Positions 31,958-40,356 of a DNA stretch of 64,000 nt are shown here, one piece after another (position 1 is the stretch's first letter; each line of letters starts with the position of its first letter). The DNA is taken from contig NZ_SGXF01000001.1 of the NCBI RefSeq assembly GCF_004216775.1, positions 980,828 through 1,044,827 on the forward strand, written 5' to 3'. A program made the position numbers and the translations under genes. The notes beneath the pieces are model-generated. The model was not told the DNA's origin and searched no databases. It saw nothing but the letters and a program-made list of their open reading frames with translations. The stretch comes from Cuneatibacter caecimuris. Its GTDB lineage: Bacteria > Bacillota > Clostridia > Lachnospirales > Lachnospiraceae.

Positions 31958-32006
31958 AAAGATCCTGTTTTCCAGAAATTTCCCGGAAACAGGATCTCTT
32001 TTTTTC
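31958..32006. terminator. Intrinsic terminator
   Basis: AAAGATCCTGTTTTCC pairs with GGAAACAGGATCT around a short loop, then T7. It ends the XRE-ImmA unit and may also serve purB on the other strand. Confidence 0.85.
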
Positions 32007-32024
32007 TGTCAGATTTACGGCTGA

Positions 32025-33458
32025 TCAAACATTAATCTCAGCCTTCAGCCCCAACAGTTCCTGATTTTCTTCCAGCAGCGGAGCAATCACATCCCGCAGG
32101 AATTCTTCAGTCTGTTCTTTTGCCCGTCCTGTATACCGGGAAGGGTCCATGGTCTTTTTCAGGTCTTCCAAAGACAAATTAAAGGCAGGATCAGCTGCAA
32201 TCAGCTCCAGCAGGTTATTGTCCCCGCCGTTCACCTTCACATTCTTTCCGGCTTCCATAGAAAGCTGACGGATCTTTTCATGCAGCTCCTGGCGGTCACC
32301 GCCGGCTTTCACCGCATCCATCATGATATTTTCAGTTGCCATAAAAGGCAGCTCGGACATCAGGCGTTTTTCGATCACTTTTGGATACACCACCAGGCCG
32401 TCCACCACGTTCATATACAAATCCAGAATACCATCCACTGCCAGAAATCCCTCCGGCACACTCAGCCGCTTATTCGCAGAATCATCCAGTGTCCGCTCAA
32501 ACCACTGGGTAGAAGCTACCATCATGGGATTGATCATATCCGCCATGACATAATTTGCCAGAGAAGCGATGCGTTCGCTGCGCATAGGGTTCCTTTTGTA
32601 AGCCATGGCAGAAGAACCGATCTGATTTTTCTCAAAAGGCTCTTCAATTTCCTTCAGATGCTGCAGCAGGCGGATATCATTAGAAAATTTATGGGCGCTC
32701 TGTGCAATTCCGGCCAGAACGCTGAGCACACGGCTGTCCACCTTCCGGGAATAGGTCTGCCCGGAAACAGGATAGCAGCCGGGAAATCCCATCTTTTCAG
32801 CGATCCTCTGATCCACTCTGCGGCATTTTTCATGGTCGCCGTCAAACAATTCCAGAAAACTGGCCTGGGTACCGGTGGTTCCTTTAGACCCCAGCAGGCG
32901 CATGGAACCGATCAGATAATCCAGATCGTCCAGATCCAGTTTCAAGTCCATCAGCCACAGCGTGGCCCTCTTGCCCACTGTAGTAGGCTGCGCAGGCTGA
33001 AAATGGGTGAACGCCAGAGTGGGCTGATCCTTATACTGTTCGGCGAATCCGGCCAGTTCGGATATAACATTCACCAGTTTTTTCTTCACCAGCTTCAGCG
33101 CTTCTGTCATAACAATAATGTCTGTATTGTCCCCCACATAACAGGAGGTCGCTCCCAGATGGATAATCCCCTTCGCCTTAGGGCACTGCGTCCCATAGGC
33201 GTATACATGAGACATCACGTCATGGCGCACCAGTGCTTCTCTTTCTTTCGCCACATCATAATTGATATCATCCTTATGGGCTTTCAGTTCCTCAATCTGT
33301 TCATCCGTGACAGGCAGCCCCAGTTCCTGTTCGGTTTCCGCCAGCGCAATCCAGAGACGCCTCCAGGTGCGGAACTTTTTATCCGGCGAAAAAATATACT
33401 GCATCTCTTTGCTGGCATATCTCTCAGACAAAGGGCTTTGATAGCGGTCAGTTGACAT
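32025..33458 (-). CDS. purB: Adenylosuccinate lyase
   Basis: 477 residues. The fumarase/aspartase-superfamily signature SSAMAYKRNPMRSER is near residue 288, with the N-terminal VMSHVYAY and the catalytic-His segment THFQPAQPTTVGKR near 160. It cleaves SAICAR and adenylosuccinate, so it works in both IMP formation and AMP formation. Length and subfamily fit the animal/Clostridial-type PurB. It follows purC with an 18-nt gap and ends at a terminator. Confidence 0.95.
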   Translation of the reverse strand: MSTDRYQSPLSERYASKEMQYIFSPDKKFRTWRRLWIALAETEQELGLPVTDEQIEELKAHKDDINYDVAKEREALVRHDVMSHVYAYGTQCPKAKGIIHLGATSCYVGDNTDIIVMTEALKLVKKKLVNVISELAGFAEQYKDQPTLAFTHFQPAQPTTVGKRATLWLMDLKLDLDDLDYLIGSMRLLGSKGTTGTQASFLELFDGDHEKCRRVDQRIAEKMGFPGCYPVSGQTYSRKVDSRVLSVLAGIAQSAHKFSNDIRLLQHLKEIEEPFEKNQIGSSAMAYKRNPMRSERIASLANYVMADMINPMMVASTQWFERTLDDSANKRLSVPEGFLAVDGILDLYMNVVDGLVVYPKVIEKRLMSELPFMATENIMMDAVKAGGDRQELHEKIRQLSMEAGKNVKVNGGDNNLLELIAADPAFNLSLEDLKKTMDPSRYTGRAKEQTEEFLRDVIAPLLEENQELLGLKAEINV

Positions 33459-33476
33459 AGTTCCTATTCCTCCTGC

Positions 33477-34184
33477 TCACTGGATTCCCAGACGTTTTGC
33501 CACTTCCATATAAGCGTCCTCTACATTGCCCAGATCTCTTCTGAAGCGGTCCTTATCCAGATGATCATGAGTTTCACTGTCCCAGAAACGGCAGGTATCA
33601 GGAGAGATTTCGTCCGCCAGAACAATTTCACCGTGATAACGGCCAAACTCCACTTTGAAGTCAATCAGATCTATATTGGCCTGTTTAAAGTACTCTTTCA
33701 GAATCTCATTTACCTTGAGCACCAGCTCGGTAATCTTTTCAATCTCCTCACGGGTCGCAAGTCCCAGAGCGATTGCATAATAATCATTGATAAAAGGGTC
33801 GCCCAGCTCATCATTTTTATAACTGAATTCCAGTGTGGGGGCCAGAAGTTTTGTGCCTTCTTCAATACCCAGTTTTTTGGAGAAGCTGCCCGCGGCCACA
33901 TTGCGCACGATCACTTCCAGCGGCACGATCTCCACGGCTTTAACAGCAGTCTCACGCTCGCTCAGCTCTTCTACCAGATGTGTGGGAATGCCCTTTTCTT
34001 CCAGCATTTTAAAAATGCGGTTGGTCATCATATTGTTGATCGCGCCTTTTCCGGCAATGGTCCCCTTCTTCAGGCCGTTGAACGCAGTTGCGTCATCCTT
34101 GTAGGATACGATATAAACATCTTCCACATCTGTTTTGAACACTTTTTTCGCTTTGCCTTCATAGAGCTGCTCTAACTTCTTCAT
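33477..34184 (-). CDS. purC: SAICAR synthetase
   Basis: 235 residues from the ATG at 34184, preceded by GGTGGAG; an upstream ATG at 34208 gives an atypical extension. The family start [16 protein letters not shown], the central [19 protein letters not shown] and the C-terminal IDFKVEFGR and [13 protein letters not shown] are all clear. It joins CAIR and aspartate using ATP. It heads the purC-purB pair. No purine riboswitch is recognisable in its short upstream region. Confidence 0.95.
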   Translation of the reverse strand: MKKLEQLYEGKAKKVFKTDVEDVYIVSYKDDATAFNGLKKGTIAGKGAINNMMTNRIFKMLEEKGIPTHLVEELSERETAVKAVEIVPLEVIVRNVAAGSFSKKLGIEEGTKLLAPTLEFSYKNDELGDPFINDYYAIALGLATREEIEKITELVLKVNEILKEYFKQANIDLIDFKVEFGRYHGEIVLADEISPDTCRFWDSETHDHLDKDRFRRDLGNVEDAYMEVAKRLGIQ

Positions 34185-34437
34185 TCGTCTCCACCTGTCC
34201 TTGTCCATTATTATCTGCCCAAATGGGCGGAATCTCCATTACACCAGAATTATAATACATCTGATATTAGAAAGCAATATCCAATGTATACAAACCCGAA
34301 TCCGCTGTTTTCTATTTTTTCCATAAATTCCCTGCCTGTTTTCCTCAGGTATTGTACAGAATATTTGTATGAGAGGCCAAAGCATTCTGCATGATGCCGC
34401 TCAGTATGATTTCTATGCAAGAAAAGGAGAGAGCGTT

Positions 34438-34779
34438 ATGAAGCACATGAAAAAATGGGCAGTTATGCTCGCAATGGTTCTGGTGTTCGCAATGGCGGCC
34501 GGCTGCGGCGGAGACGACAAAAAAGATACCGCCGGCAGTTCTTCTGCCAGCTCAGGGAAAGGCACTACTGAGGCTGGGACAGAGGTCCATACCAGCGCTA
34601 TGGATGAATCTTCCGAAGATTCCACCGAAAAAATGCCCGGAGAAGTGACTACTACAGATGAACGAAACGACAGCAGCACAAACATCGGCGACGATATCAG
34701 CAAAGGTCTGGAGGACGCCGGCAATGCAATCGAAAGCGGCGTCAACGATCTGGAATCCAGAATGGACCCTACAAAGTAA
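34438..34779 (+). CDS. Small Ser/Asp/Glu-rich lipoprotein
   Basis: 113 residues from the ATG at 34438 (SD AAAGGAGAG). The signal peptide is KHMKKWAVMLAMVLVFAMAAGC with the lipobox MAAGC, followed by GGDDKKD and a long disordered stretch rich in Ser, Thr, Asp and Glu. The end (GDDISKGLEDAGNAIESGVN) could be an amphipathic helix. Such surface lipoproteins are common and poorly characterised in Lachnospiraceae. It is a single-gene unit on the plus strand with its own terminator. Confidence 0.75.
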   Translation: MKHMKKWAVMLAMVLVFAMAAGCGGDDKKDTAGSSSASSGKGTTEAGTEVHTSAMDESSEDSTEKMPGEVTTTDERNDSSTNIGDDISKGLEDAGNAIESGVNDLESRMDPTK

Positions 34780-34803
34780 ATACAGGAGAAATTCTATTGG
34801 ATG

Positions 34804-34834
34804 AAAAAGAATCCCTCGAACGGGATTCTTTTTC
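34804..34834 (+). terminator. Intrinsic terminator
   Basis: AAAAAGAATCCC pairs with GGGATTCTTTTT around a 6-nt loop. It lies between convergent genes. Confidence 0.85.
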
Positions 34835-34850
34835 ATAATAATACTCTTTA

Positions 34851-35318
34851 CTAAGATGTGAAATCCTTGTAAGTCTTTTTTATTCTGGTTTTATCAACAT
34901 TTTCTTCAATAAATTTTATCATTTTCCCCGAATTAACCATAATTGGCTCTATTGATATTTTTTTACCTTTTGACGTAAAAACAGTAATTTTCTCATTTTT
35001 ACCATACTTTGTTTCTATGATTTTCCATTCTACTTTTGCAATGTCCGATACATCAAAGTTAAAGTTAATTAACCCCAGGCCTTTTCTGGCTGAAACCATG
35101 GTGCCTCTCACTTCTATTCTGAACATTTTTGTCCACAGAGTAATGAATGTTCCAGGAATAAACACTAAAATTGCTGTGCAAACATACAGTCCCGTATGCG
35201 GGGAAGATGAAAATATAGTATACACTGATACAAGAATGACAAAAAACACCAGGATACATATACATAGCCAGAAAATCAACGGCGGGTTTTTTACTGTGAA
35301 ACTTTTTTGGGAATTCAT
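34851..35318 (-). CDS. Membrane protein with PH-like cytoplasmic domain
   Basis: 155 residues; SD AAGGAG before the ATG. Two membrane segments (PLIFWLCICILVFFVILVS and LYVCTAILVFIPGTFITLW) are followed by about 85 residues with alternating strands (FRIEVRGTMVSARKGLG, DVSDIAKVEWKIIETKYG, KITVFTSKGKKISIEPIM). These resemble bacterial PH-domain (DUF6560-like) proteins. No catalytic residues are evident. Function unknown; likely a membrane-associated stress or envelope protein. Confidence 0.65.
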   Translation of the reverse strand: MNSQKSFTVKNPPLIFWLCICILVFFVILVSVYTIFSSSPHTGLYVCTAILVFIPGTFITLWTKMFRIEVRGTMVSARKGLGLINFNFDVSDIAKVEWKIIETKYGKNEKITVFTSKGKKISIEPIMVNSGKMIKFIEENVDKTRIKKTYKDFTS

Positions 35319-35366
35319 ACTTGACCATCTCCTTCTGCAATTAGTACCGCTGGATGCCGCTATTTT

Positions 35367-36059
35367 TTACAGTAATGCTCCAATCATGCTGATGACAATC
35401 AAATGCAGAGGATAAAACAGATACATTCCTGCCTGAGCAGCTCTTCCCGCTCTCCCGTTTCTGCCGCTGTAAAGGAAAATAGGAACAGCTGCAGCCAGGG
35501 CGAAAACCTGCAGTCCCCCCATTGCCAAAACAGAGAGGAGCCCCAGAGACAGTGCCTGCAGCCAGAAGCTGCCCCGGAACAGGTAGAAGAAATAAATCAA
35601 CAGGACTCCCGCTCCACCATAATCAAATTGCAGAAGCCAGGCTGCTCCCGCTCCTGCCACAGCAGCCAGAAATCCGATATATGGATTTTGTCTGGCGTCT
35701 CCCCGCACGGCTGCTTCCGCCACCAGCAGCCCTGCCAGCAGCGTAAACACCGTATTCTGCCTCTCCAGTGAAAATATCCCTATATGCCATGCCTCCTCTG
35801 TCCAGATCCCTGCCTCCAGCGTGAGCCAGTCAAAGGGCAGTTCAGAAATTACTGCCAGCAGAAGCAGCCGCAGCGCGTATTTTTTCCAGTCCCGGGTATG
35901 CACTGCGCCTTCTACAATCAGAAATGCAAACAAAGGGTATGCGATTCTCCCGACGGCAGTCATCCAGACCGCCTCTGGAAAAAAAACAGCGCCCACATGG
36001 TCAATAACCATAGAAAGCGCCGCAGTAATCCGGAGAGCCTGTGCACTCAGCCCCCTCAT
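35367..36059 (-). CDS. TraX family membrane protein
   Basis: 230 residues from the ATG at 36059, which overlaps the stop of the exonuclease gene (ATGA). It is almost wholly hydrophobic. The TraX pattern is clear at the N-terminus: [20 protein letters not shown], then [19 protein letters not shown], and [15 protein letters not shown]. TraX acetylates F pilin in E. coli; chromosomal Firmicute copies are acyltransferase-like proteins of unknown substrate. No conjugation genes are near, so the name describes the family only. Confidence 0.85.
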   Translation of the reverse strand: MRGLSAQALRITAALSMVIDHVGAVFFPEAVWMTAVGRIAYPLFAFLIVEGAVHTRDWKKYALRLLLLAVISELPFDWLTLEAGIWTEEAWHIGIFSLERQNTVFTLLAGLLVAEAAVRGDARQNPYIGFLAAVAGAGAAWLLQFDYGGAGVLLIYFFYLFRGSFWLQALSLGLLSVLAMGGLQVFALAAAVPIFLYSGRNGRAGRAAQAGMYLFYPLHLIVISMIGALL

Positions 36060-36811
36060 ATGAGATCCAGTTCCACCGGGCAATGGTCGCTGCCCAGGAT
36101 TTCAGTATGGATTTTGGCATCCGCCAGCCGTTCCTTCAGGCTTTCAGACACGATAAAATAATCAATACGCCATCCGGCATTTTTCTCCCTGGCCCGGAAC
36201 CGGTAAGACCACCAGGAGTAAATATCCTTCTGATCCGGATAAAAATGGCGGAAAGTGTCCACAAATCCGGCGGACAGAAGCTCTGTCATTTTATTTCTTT
36301 CTTCATCCGTAAAGCCGGCGTTCTTTCTGTTGGTTTTCGGATTCTTCAGGTCAATTTCCTGATGAGCCACATTCAGGTCGCCGCAGAGGATCACCGGCTT
36401 ATGCTCTTCCAGCTTTTTCAGATAAGCCCTGAAAGCGTCTTCCCACTCCATCCTGTAAGGCAGTCTGGCCAGCTCGTTCTGGGAATTGGGCGTATAACAG
36501 ACCACTACATAATAATCCGGAAATTCAGCTGCAATTACCCGTCCTTCCCTGTCATGCTCTTCGGCGCCAATGCCATAAGCCACTGACAAAGGCTCTTCTT
36601 TTGTAAAAATAGCTGTGCCGGAATATCCTTTTTTCTCTGCGTAATTCCAGAACTGGCGGTAGCCCGGCAGATCCAGTTCCACCTGGCCTGCCTGCAGCTT
36701 GGTCTCCTGCAGGCAGAAAACATCTGCGTCCGCCTCATGAAAATAATCCAGAAACCCTTTGTTCAGACAGGCCCGCAGGCCGTTCACATTCCAGGAAATC
36801 AATTTTTTCAT
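36056..36811 (-). CDS. xth: Exonuclease III / AP endonuclease
   Basis: 251 residues. The DNase I-fold metal motifs are in order: [11 protein letters not shown] at the N-terminus, FCLQETKLQ near residue 35, [13 protein letters not shown] near 145, and the ending [13 protein letters not shown] with the catalytic Asp-His. It removes abasic sites and 3' blocking groups in base-excision repair. Its ATG overlaps the ABC-F stop codon and its own stop overlaps traX, so the three genes are one coupled unit. Confidence 0.93.
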   Translation of the reverse strand: MKKLISWNVNGLRACLNKGFLDYFHEADADVFCLQETKLQAGQVELDLPGYRQFWNYAEKKGYSGTAIFTKEEPLSVAYGIGAEEHDREGRVIAAEFPDYYVVVCYTPNSQNELARLPYRMEWEDAFRAYLKKLEEHKPVILCGDLNVAHQEIDLKNPKTNRKNAGFTDEERNKMTELLSAGFVDTFRHFYPDQKDIYSWWSYRFRAREKNAGWRIDYFIVSESLKERLADAKIHTEILGSDHCPVELDLI

Positions 36812-38448
36812 CAGTCATCCGCCTCTTGTTCTTCACTCACAGTATAGATCTGCCGCTTCATTGCCATCTCGTCGCTTTCCAGGTATTCGTCATAGGTAGT
36901 AATCTTGTCGATATATCCGCCCGGCAGCAGTTCGATAATCCGGTTCGCCGTAGTCTGCACGATCTGATGGTCATGGGAAGCAAACAAAATCACCCCAGGA
37001 AACTTGATCATGCCATTGTTCAGGGCAGTGATGGATTCCATATCCAGATGGTTGGTGGGCTCGTCGAAAATCAGGCAGTTAGCCCCGCTGATCATCATTT
37101 TAGACAGCAGGCAGCGCACTTTCTCGCCGCCGGAAAGAACCTTCACCTGTTTGGCACCGTCTTCTCCGGCAAACAGCATGCGGCCCAGGAAACCGCGCAC
37201 ATAGGTGATATCCTTTACCGGGGAATACTGCATCAGCCAGTCATAGATCACATAGTCATTGTCAAACTCTTTTGTGCTGTCCTTTGGAAAATAAGCCTGG
37301 GAGGTAGTCACTCCCCATCTGTAGGTTCCGGCGTCCGGCTCCAGCTCACCCATCAGGATCTGGAACAGCGTAGTCTTGGCCAGCTCGTTGGCGCCTACAA
37401 AAGCCACCTTATCCTCATGATTCAGGGTAAAGGTCAGATTGTCCAGCACTTTCACTCCGTCGATGCTCTTCGTCAGCCCTTCCACTGCCAGAACCTCATT
37501 GCCGATTTCCCGTTCCGGCCGGAAATCAATGTAAGGATATTTCCTGCTGGAAGGACGGATCTCATCCAGCTCGATTTTTTCCAGAGCCCGTTTTCTGGAA
37601 GTAGCCTGCTTGCTTTTAGACGCGTTGGCAGAGAAACGCTGGATGAATTCCTGCAGCTCCTTGATTTTTTCTTCTTTTTTCCGGTTGGCTTCCTTCATCT
37701 GCTTGACCATCAGCTGGCTGGACTCATACCAGAAATCATAGTTGCCGGAATACAGCTGGATTTTTGCATAGTCGATATCCGCAATATGCGTACAGACCTT
37801 ATTCAGAAAATACCGGTCATGGGAAACTACAATCACAGTGTTTTCAAAATTAATCAGAAACTCCTCCAGCCAGTTAATGGCAGCCAGATCCAGATGGTTT
37901 GTAGGCTCGTCCAGCAGCAGAATATCAGGATTTCCAAACAGGGCCCTGGCCAGCAGCACCTTCACCTTGTCGCTGCCGTTCAGATCTTTCATCAGCTTTG
38001 CATGCAGCTCCGTTTCAATTCCAAGGCCGTTTAACAGCGTGGCCGCGTCAGACTCCGCTTCCCAGCCGTTCATATTTGCGAACTCCGCTTCCAGTTCGCT
38101 GGCGCGGATACCGTCTTCATCGGAAAAGTCGGGCTTGGCATAAATTTCGTCCTTTTCCTTCATGATCTCAAACAGACGGGCATTGCCCATCATCACTGTA
38201 TCCAGGACCACGCATTCGTCATATTTAAAATGATCCTGTTCCAGCACAGAAAGCCTCTGGCCCGGCGTAATCACTACAGTACCGTTTGTGGGCTCCAGCT
38301 GGCCGGAAAGAATCCGCAGGAAGGTGGATTTACCCGCGCCGTTGGCTCCAATGAGGCCATAGCAGTTTCCTTCCGTAAATTTAATATTCACATCTTCAAA
38401 CAGGGCCTTTTTGCCGACCCTCAGCGTTACATTATTGGCACTAATCAT
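36811..38448 (-). CDS. ABC-F ATPase (YkpA/YbiT type)
   Basis: 545 residues with two ABC domains and no membrane segment. The first has [17 protein letters not shown] near residue 35 and [13 protein letters not shown] near 185. A P-site/linker helix pair (residues about 240-310) is present. The second has the signature [18 protein letters not shown] and [12 protein letters not shown], but its P-loop reads [12 protein letters not shown], lacking the usual Gly before Lys, and the first signature is [12 protein letters not shown] recall such variants in the YkpA/YbiT group. It acts on the ribosome by analogy; resistance is not implied. Confidence 0.88.
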   Translation of the reverse strand: MISANNVTLRVGKKALFEDVNIKFTEGNCYGLIGANGAGKSTFLRILSGQLEPTNGTVVITPGQRLSVLEQDHFKYDECVVLDTVMMGNARLFEIMKEKDEIYAKPDFSDEDGIRASELEAEFANMNGWEAESDAATLLNGLGIETELHAKLMKDLNGSDKVKVLLARALFGNPDILLLDEPTNHLDLAAINWLEEFLINFENTVIVVSHDRYFLNKVCTHIADIDYAKIQLYSGNYDFWYESSQLMVKQMKEANRKKEEKIKELQEFIQRFSANASKSKQATSRKRALEKIELDEIRPSSRKYPYIDFRPEREIGNEVLAVEGLTKSIDGVKVLDNLTFTLNHEDKVAFVGANELAKTTLFQILMGELEPDAGTYRWGVTTSQAYFPKDSTKEFDNDYVIYDWLMQYSPVKDITYVRGFLGRMLFAGEDGAKQVKVLSGGEKVRCLLSKMMISGANCLIFDEPTNHLDMESITALNNGMIKFPGVILFASHDHQIVQTTANRIIELLPGGYIDKITTYDEYLESDEMAMKRQIYTVSEEQEADD

Positions 38449-38540
38449 TTCTGCATAACCCTTTCATCAGGTTCTTACTATAGTCAACATGTTTATTTTA
38501 CAGGAAAATGCGTATTTTGCAAGCCCTTTCCCTGAGAATC

Positions 38541-39425
38541 TCATAATTCTTCCCCTCTTTTCCGGCTTTTCCCTGACAGAGGGTCGATCAGCCTGGCTGC
38601 CATCCACAGCAGCAGCATGGCAATCAGCATTTGTATCACCAGGCTCACCGGTACCCACTGTTCCGTTATCCATCCATTTGGCACCGCGCCCAGGTTCTGA
38701 AGCAGCGTTGGGAGAGCCCCCCTGTCTCCTGCCTGCTCATTGACCACAATATAAAATGTCACGGCCGGGTTGCACAGCAGGAGGTAGGACGGCCATGCCG
38801 GCACCATCCCCTGGTGCGTGGCCGCCCATGCATAGCGGATGATATATACAATCGTCAGCGTACCCACAGTAATAAAAATCATCCAGAGATAGGATGCCGC
38901 CATGGAGAGAATATTTTTTCTCGTCAGGGCAGAAAAAAGTATTCCCGCGCTTCCCACAAGGCATCCGATCACAAACATCACCATCATCAGATAGAGCAGA
39001 TCTATGAACTGTACTCCTCCAAAAATAAATACGAGAGCCAGCACCGGCATACTGGAAAGGAGAATCAAAAACGTGGTTGCCACCGCCGCCTGCAGTTTTC
39101 CGATCACAATAGCCACCGGCTTCATTTTCGTACACAGCATGATGTCCAGAGTCTGGCGTTCCCGTTCTCCTGAAATACTGGTGGCTGTCAGCGCCGGCAT
39201 GATAAACAGCAAAAACAGCATTTCCATATAGGCCAGCACCACATACATCTGAAGAAATTCAGAATAATAAATTACACCTGTACCTCTGCGCTGTTCCACA
39301 ATAATGTACAGGCTCAGAATCCCCGCCGCTGCCAGCAGACCGTTAAAAGCCATCAGAATAACAATTGTACGAACCGACCGCAGCGAGCTGCGGCTCTCTT
39401 TTAAATACACCGGATTGGCTTTCAT
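38541..39425 (-). CDS. ABC-2 type transporter permease
   Basis: 294 residues with about six membrane segments. It begins NPVYLKESRSSLRSVRTIVI, as in ABC-2 permeases. Characteristic is the ALTATSISGERERQTLDIML segment (near residue 85) that couples to the ATPase, followed by FLILLSSMPVLALVFIFGG. It ends with a cytoplasmic basic tail. Its start overlaps the ATPase stop by 4 nt. It is the last gene of a five-gene operon led by a response regulator. The substrate is unknown; export of peptides or lipid-like compounds is usual for the family. Confidence 0.88.
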   Translation of the reverse strand: MKANPVYLKESRSSLRSVRTIVILMAFNGLLAAAGILSLYIIVEQRRGTGVIYYSEFLQMYVVLAYMEMLFLLFIMPALTATSISGERERQTLDIMLCTKMKPVAIVIGKLQAAVATTFLILLSSMPVLALVFIFGGVQFIDLLYLMMVMFVIGCLVGSAGILFSALTRKNILSMAASYLWMIFITVGTLTIVYIIRYAWAATHQGMVPAWPSYLLLCNPAVTFYIVVNEQAGDRGALPTLLQNLGAVPNGWITEQWVPVSLVIQMLIAMLLLWMAARLIDPLSGKSRKRGEEL

Positions 39426-40354
39426 TTCTTCTGCCCCTCCTTTCCGTTCATCTGCCAGAACACGTCCTCCAGACTGCCTGCTTCACGCCCGAAGGAGGAA
39501 ACTGCAACACCGGCTTCCACCAGAGTTCTCAGCAATGCCGGTTCCTCCTGTACTGTACCTTTCCAGGTAACCATGATAGCCGGAGGAGAAACTGACAGCG
39601 TTTCCACTAATGGATGTTCCTTCAGCAGCCGCACTGCCCTTTCCAGCGGCCCCTGTACTGTCATCACAATCGGCCGGTCGCCGGACATCCGCAGGATCAC
39701 CTCCTCCAGGCTGCCCTGGAGGATAATCCTTCCCTTTCGTATCAGCCCGACGCTGGTGCTGTACTGACTCAGGTCTGTCAGCATGTGGGAACTGATCAGC
39801 ACTCCGGTTCCCTGTTCTGAGAGCCCTTGAAGGATCTCTTTCAGCTCGGCCCGGATGGATGGGTCCATGCCCGAGGCCGGTTCATCCAGAACCAGATAAG
39901 CCGGCTCTGACACCAGTGCCCGGGCCACGCAGAGCCTCTGCTTCATCCCCCTGGACAAGCTGTCCACCGGCTGCTCCTTTTTCTCCAGAAGATCCACCCG
40001 CTCCAGCAGCTCCTGCCCCTTCTGCCGTGCCAGCAAACCGTAAATCCCGTTGGCATTGCAGTAAAACTCCATATATTCTTCCACTCTTAAATTATCATAC
40101 ACGCCAAAAAAATCCGGTACGTACCCGATGTGCTCTCTCAGCTTTGACGGCGTCCTGGCCATATCCTTCCCTTCGATCAGGATCTTTCCCGATTCTGAAC
40201 GCAAAAGTCCTGCCAAAATTTTTAAGAGGGTGGTCTTCCCGGCCCCGTTTGGTCCCACCAGCCCCAGAATCTCCCCGGGCTGCAGCGTCAGGTTCAGGCC
40301 GTCCAGAGCGCAGATTTTTCCATAATCCTTGCGAAGATCTCTTATTTCCAGCAT
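39422..40354 (-). CDS. ABC transporter ATP-binding protein
   Basis: 310 residues from the ATG at 40354, 7 nt after GGGAGG; the ATG at 40360 is too close to that SD. Walker A is GLVGPNGAGKTTLLKIL near residue 38, the signature is DSLSRGMKQRLCVARAL near 135, and Walker B follows as YLVLDEPASGMDP. The C-terminal 80 residues form the extra domain seen in ABC-2 exporter ATPases. It starts as the 773-residue protein gene ends, and its stop overlaps the permease start. It drives the neighbouring permease. Confidence 0.92.
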   Translation of the reverse strand: MLEIRDLRKDYGKICALDGLNLTLQPGEILGLVGPNGAGKTTLLKILAGLLRSESGKILIEGKDMARTPSKLREHIGYVPDFFGVYDNLRVEEYMEFYCNANGIYGLLARQKGQELLERVDLLEKKEQPVDSLSRGMKQRLCVARALVSEPAYLVLDEPASGMDPSIRAELKEILQGLSEQGTGVLISSHMLTDLSQYSTSVGLIRKGRIILQGSLEEVILRMSGDRPIVMTVQGPLERAVRLLKEHPLVETLSVSPPAIMVTWKGTVQEEPALLRTLVEAGVAVSSFGREAGSLEDVFWQMNGKEGQKK

Positions 40355-40356
40355 TC

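Noticed and set aside
35367-36059. traX as evidence of a conjugative element
   Set aside because: TraX-family genes are common on Firmicute chromosomes. Its neighbours here are DNA repair and ABC-F genes, with no transfer genes nearby.
36811-38448. ABC-F gene as an antibiotic-resistance determinant
   Set aside because: The sequence resembles the housekeeping YkpA/YbiT group; no resistance-type long linker or attenuator leader is seen.
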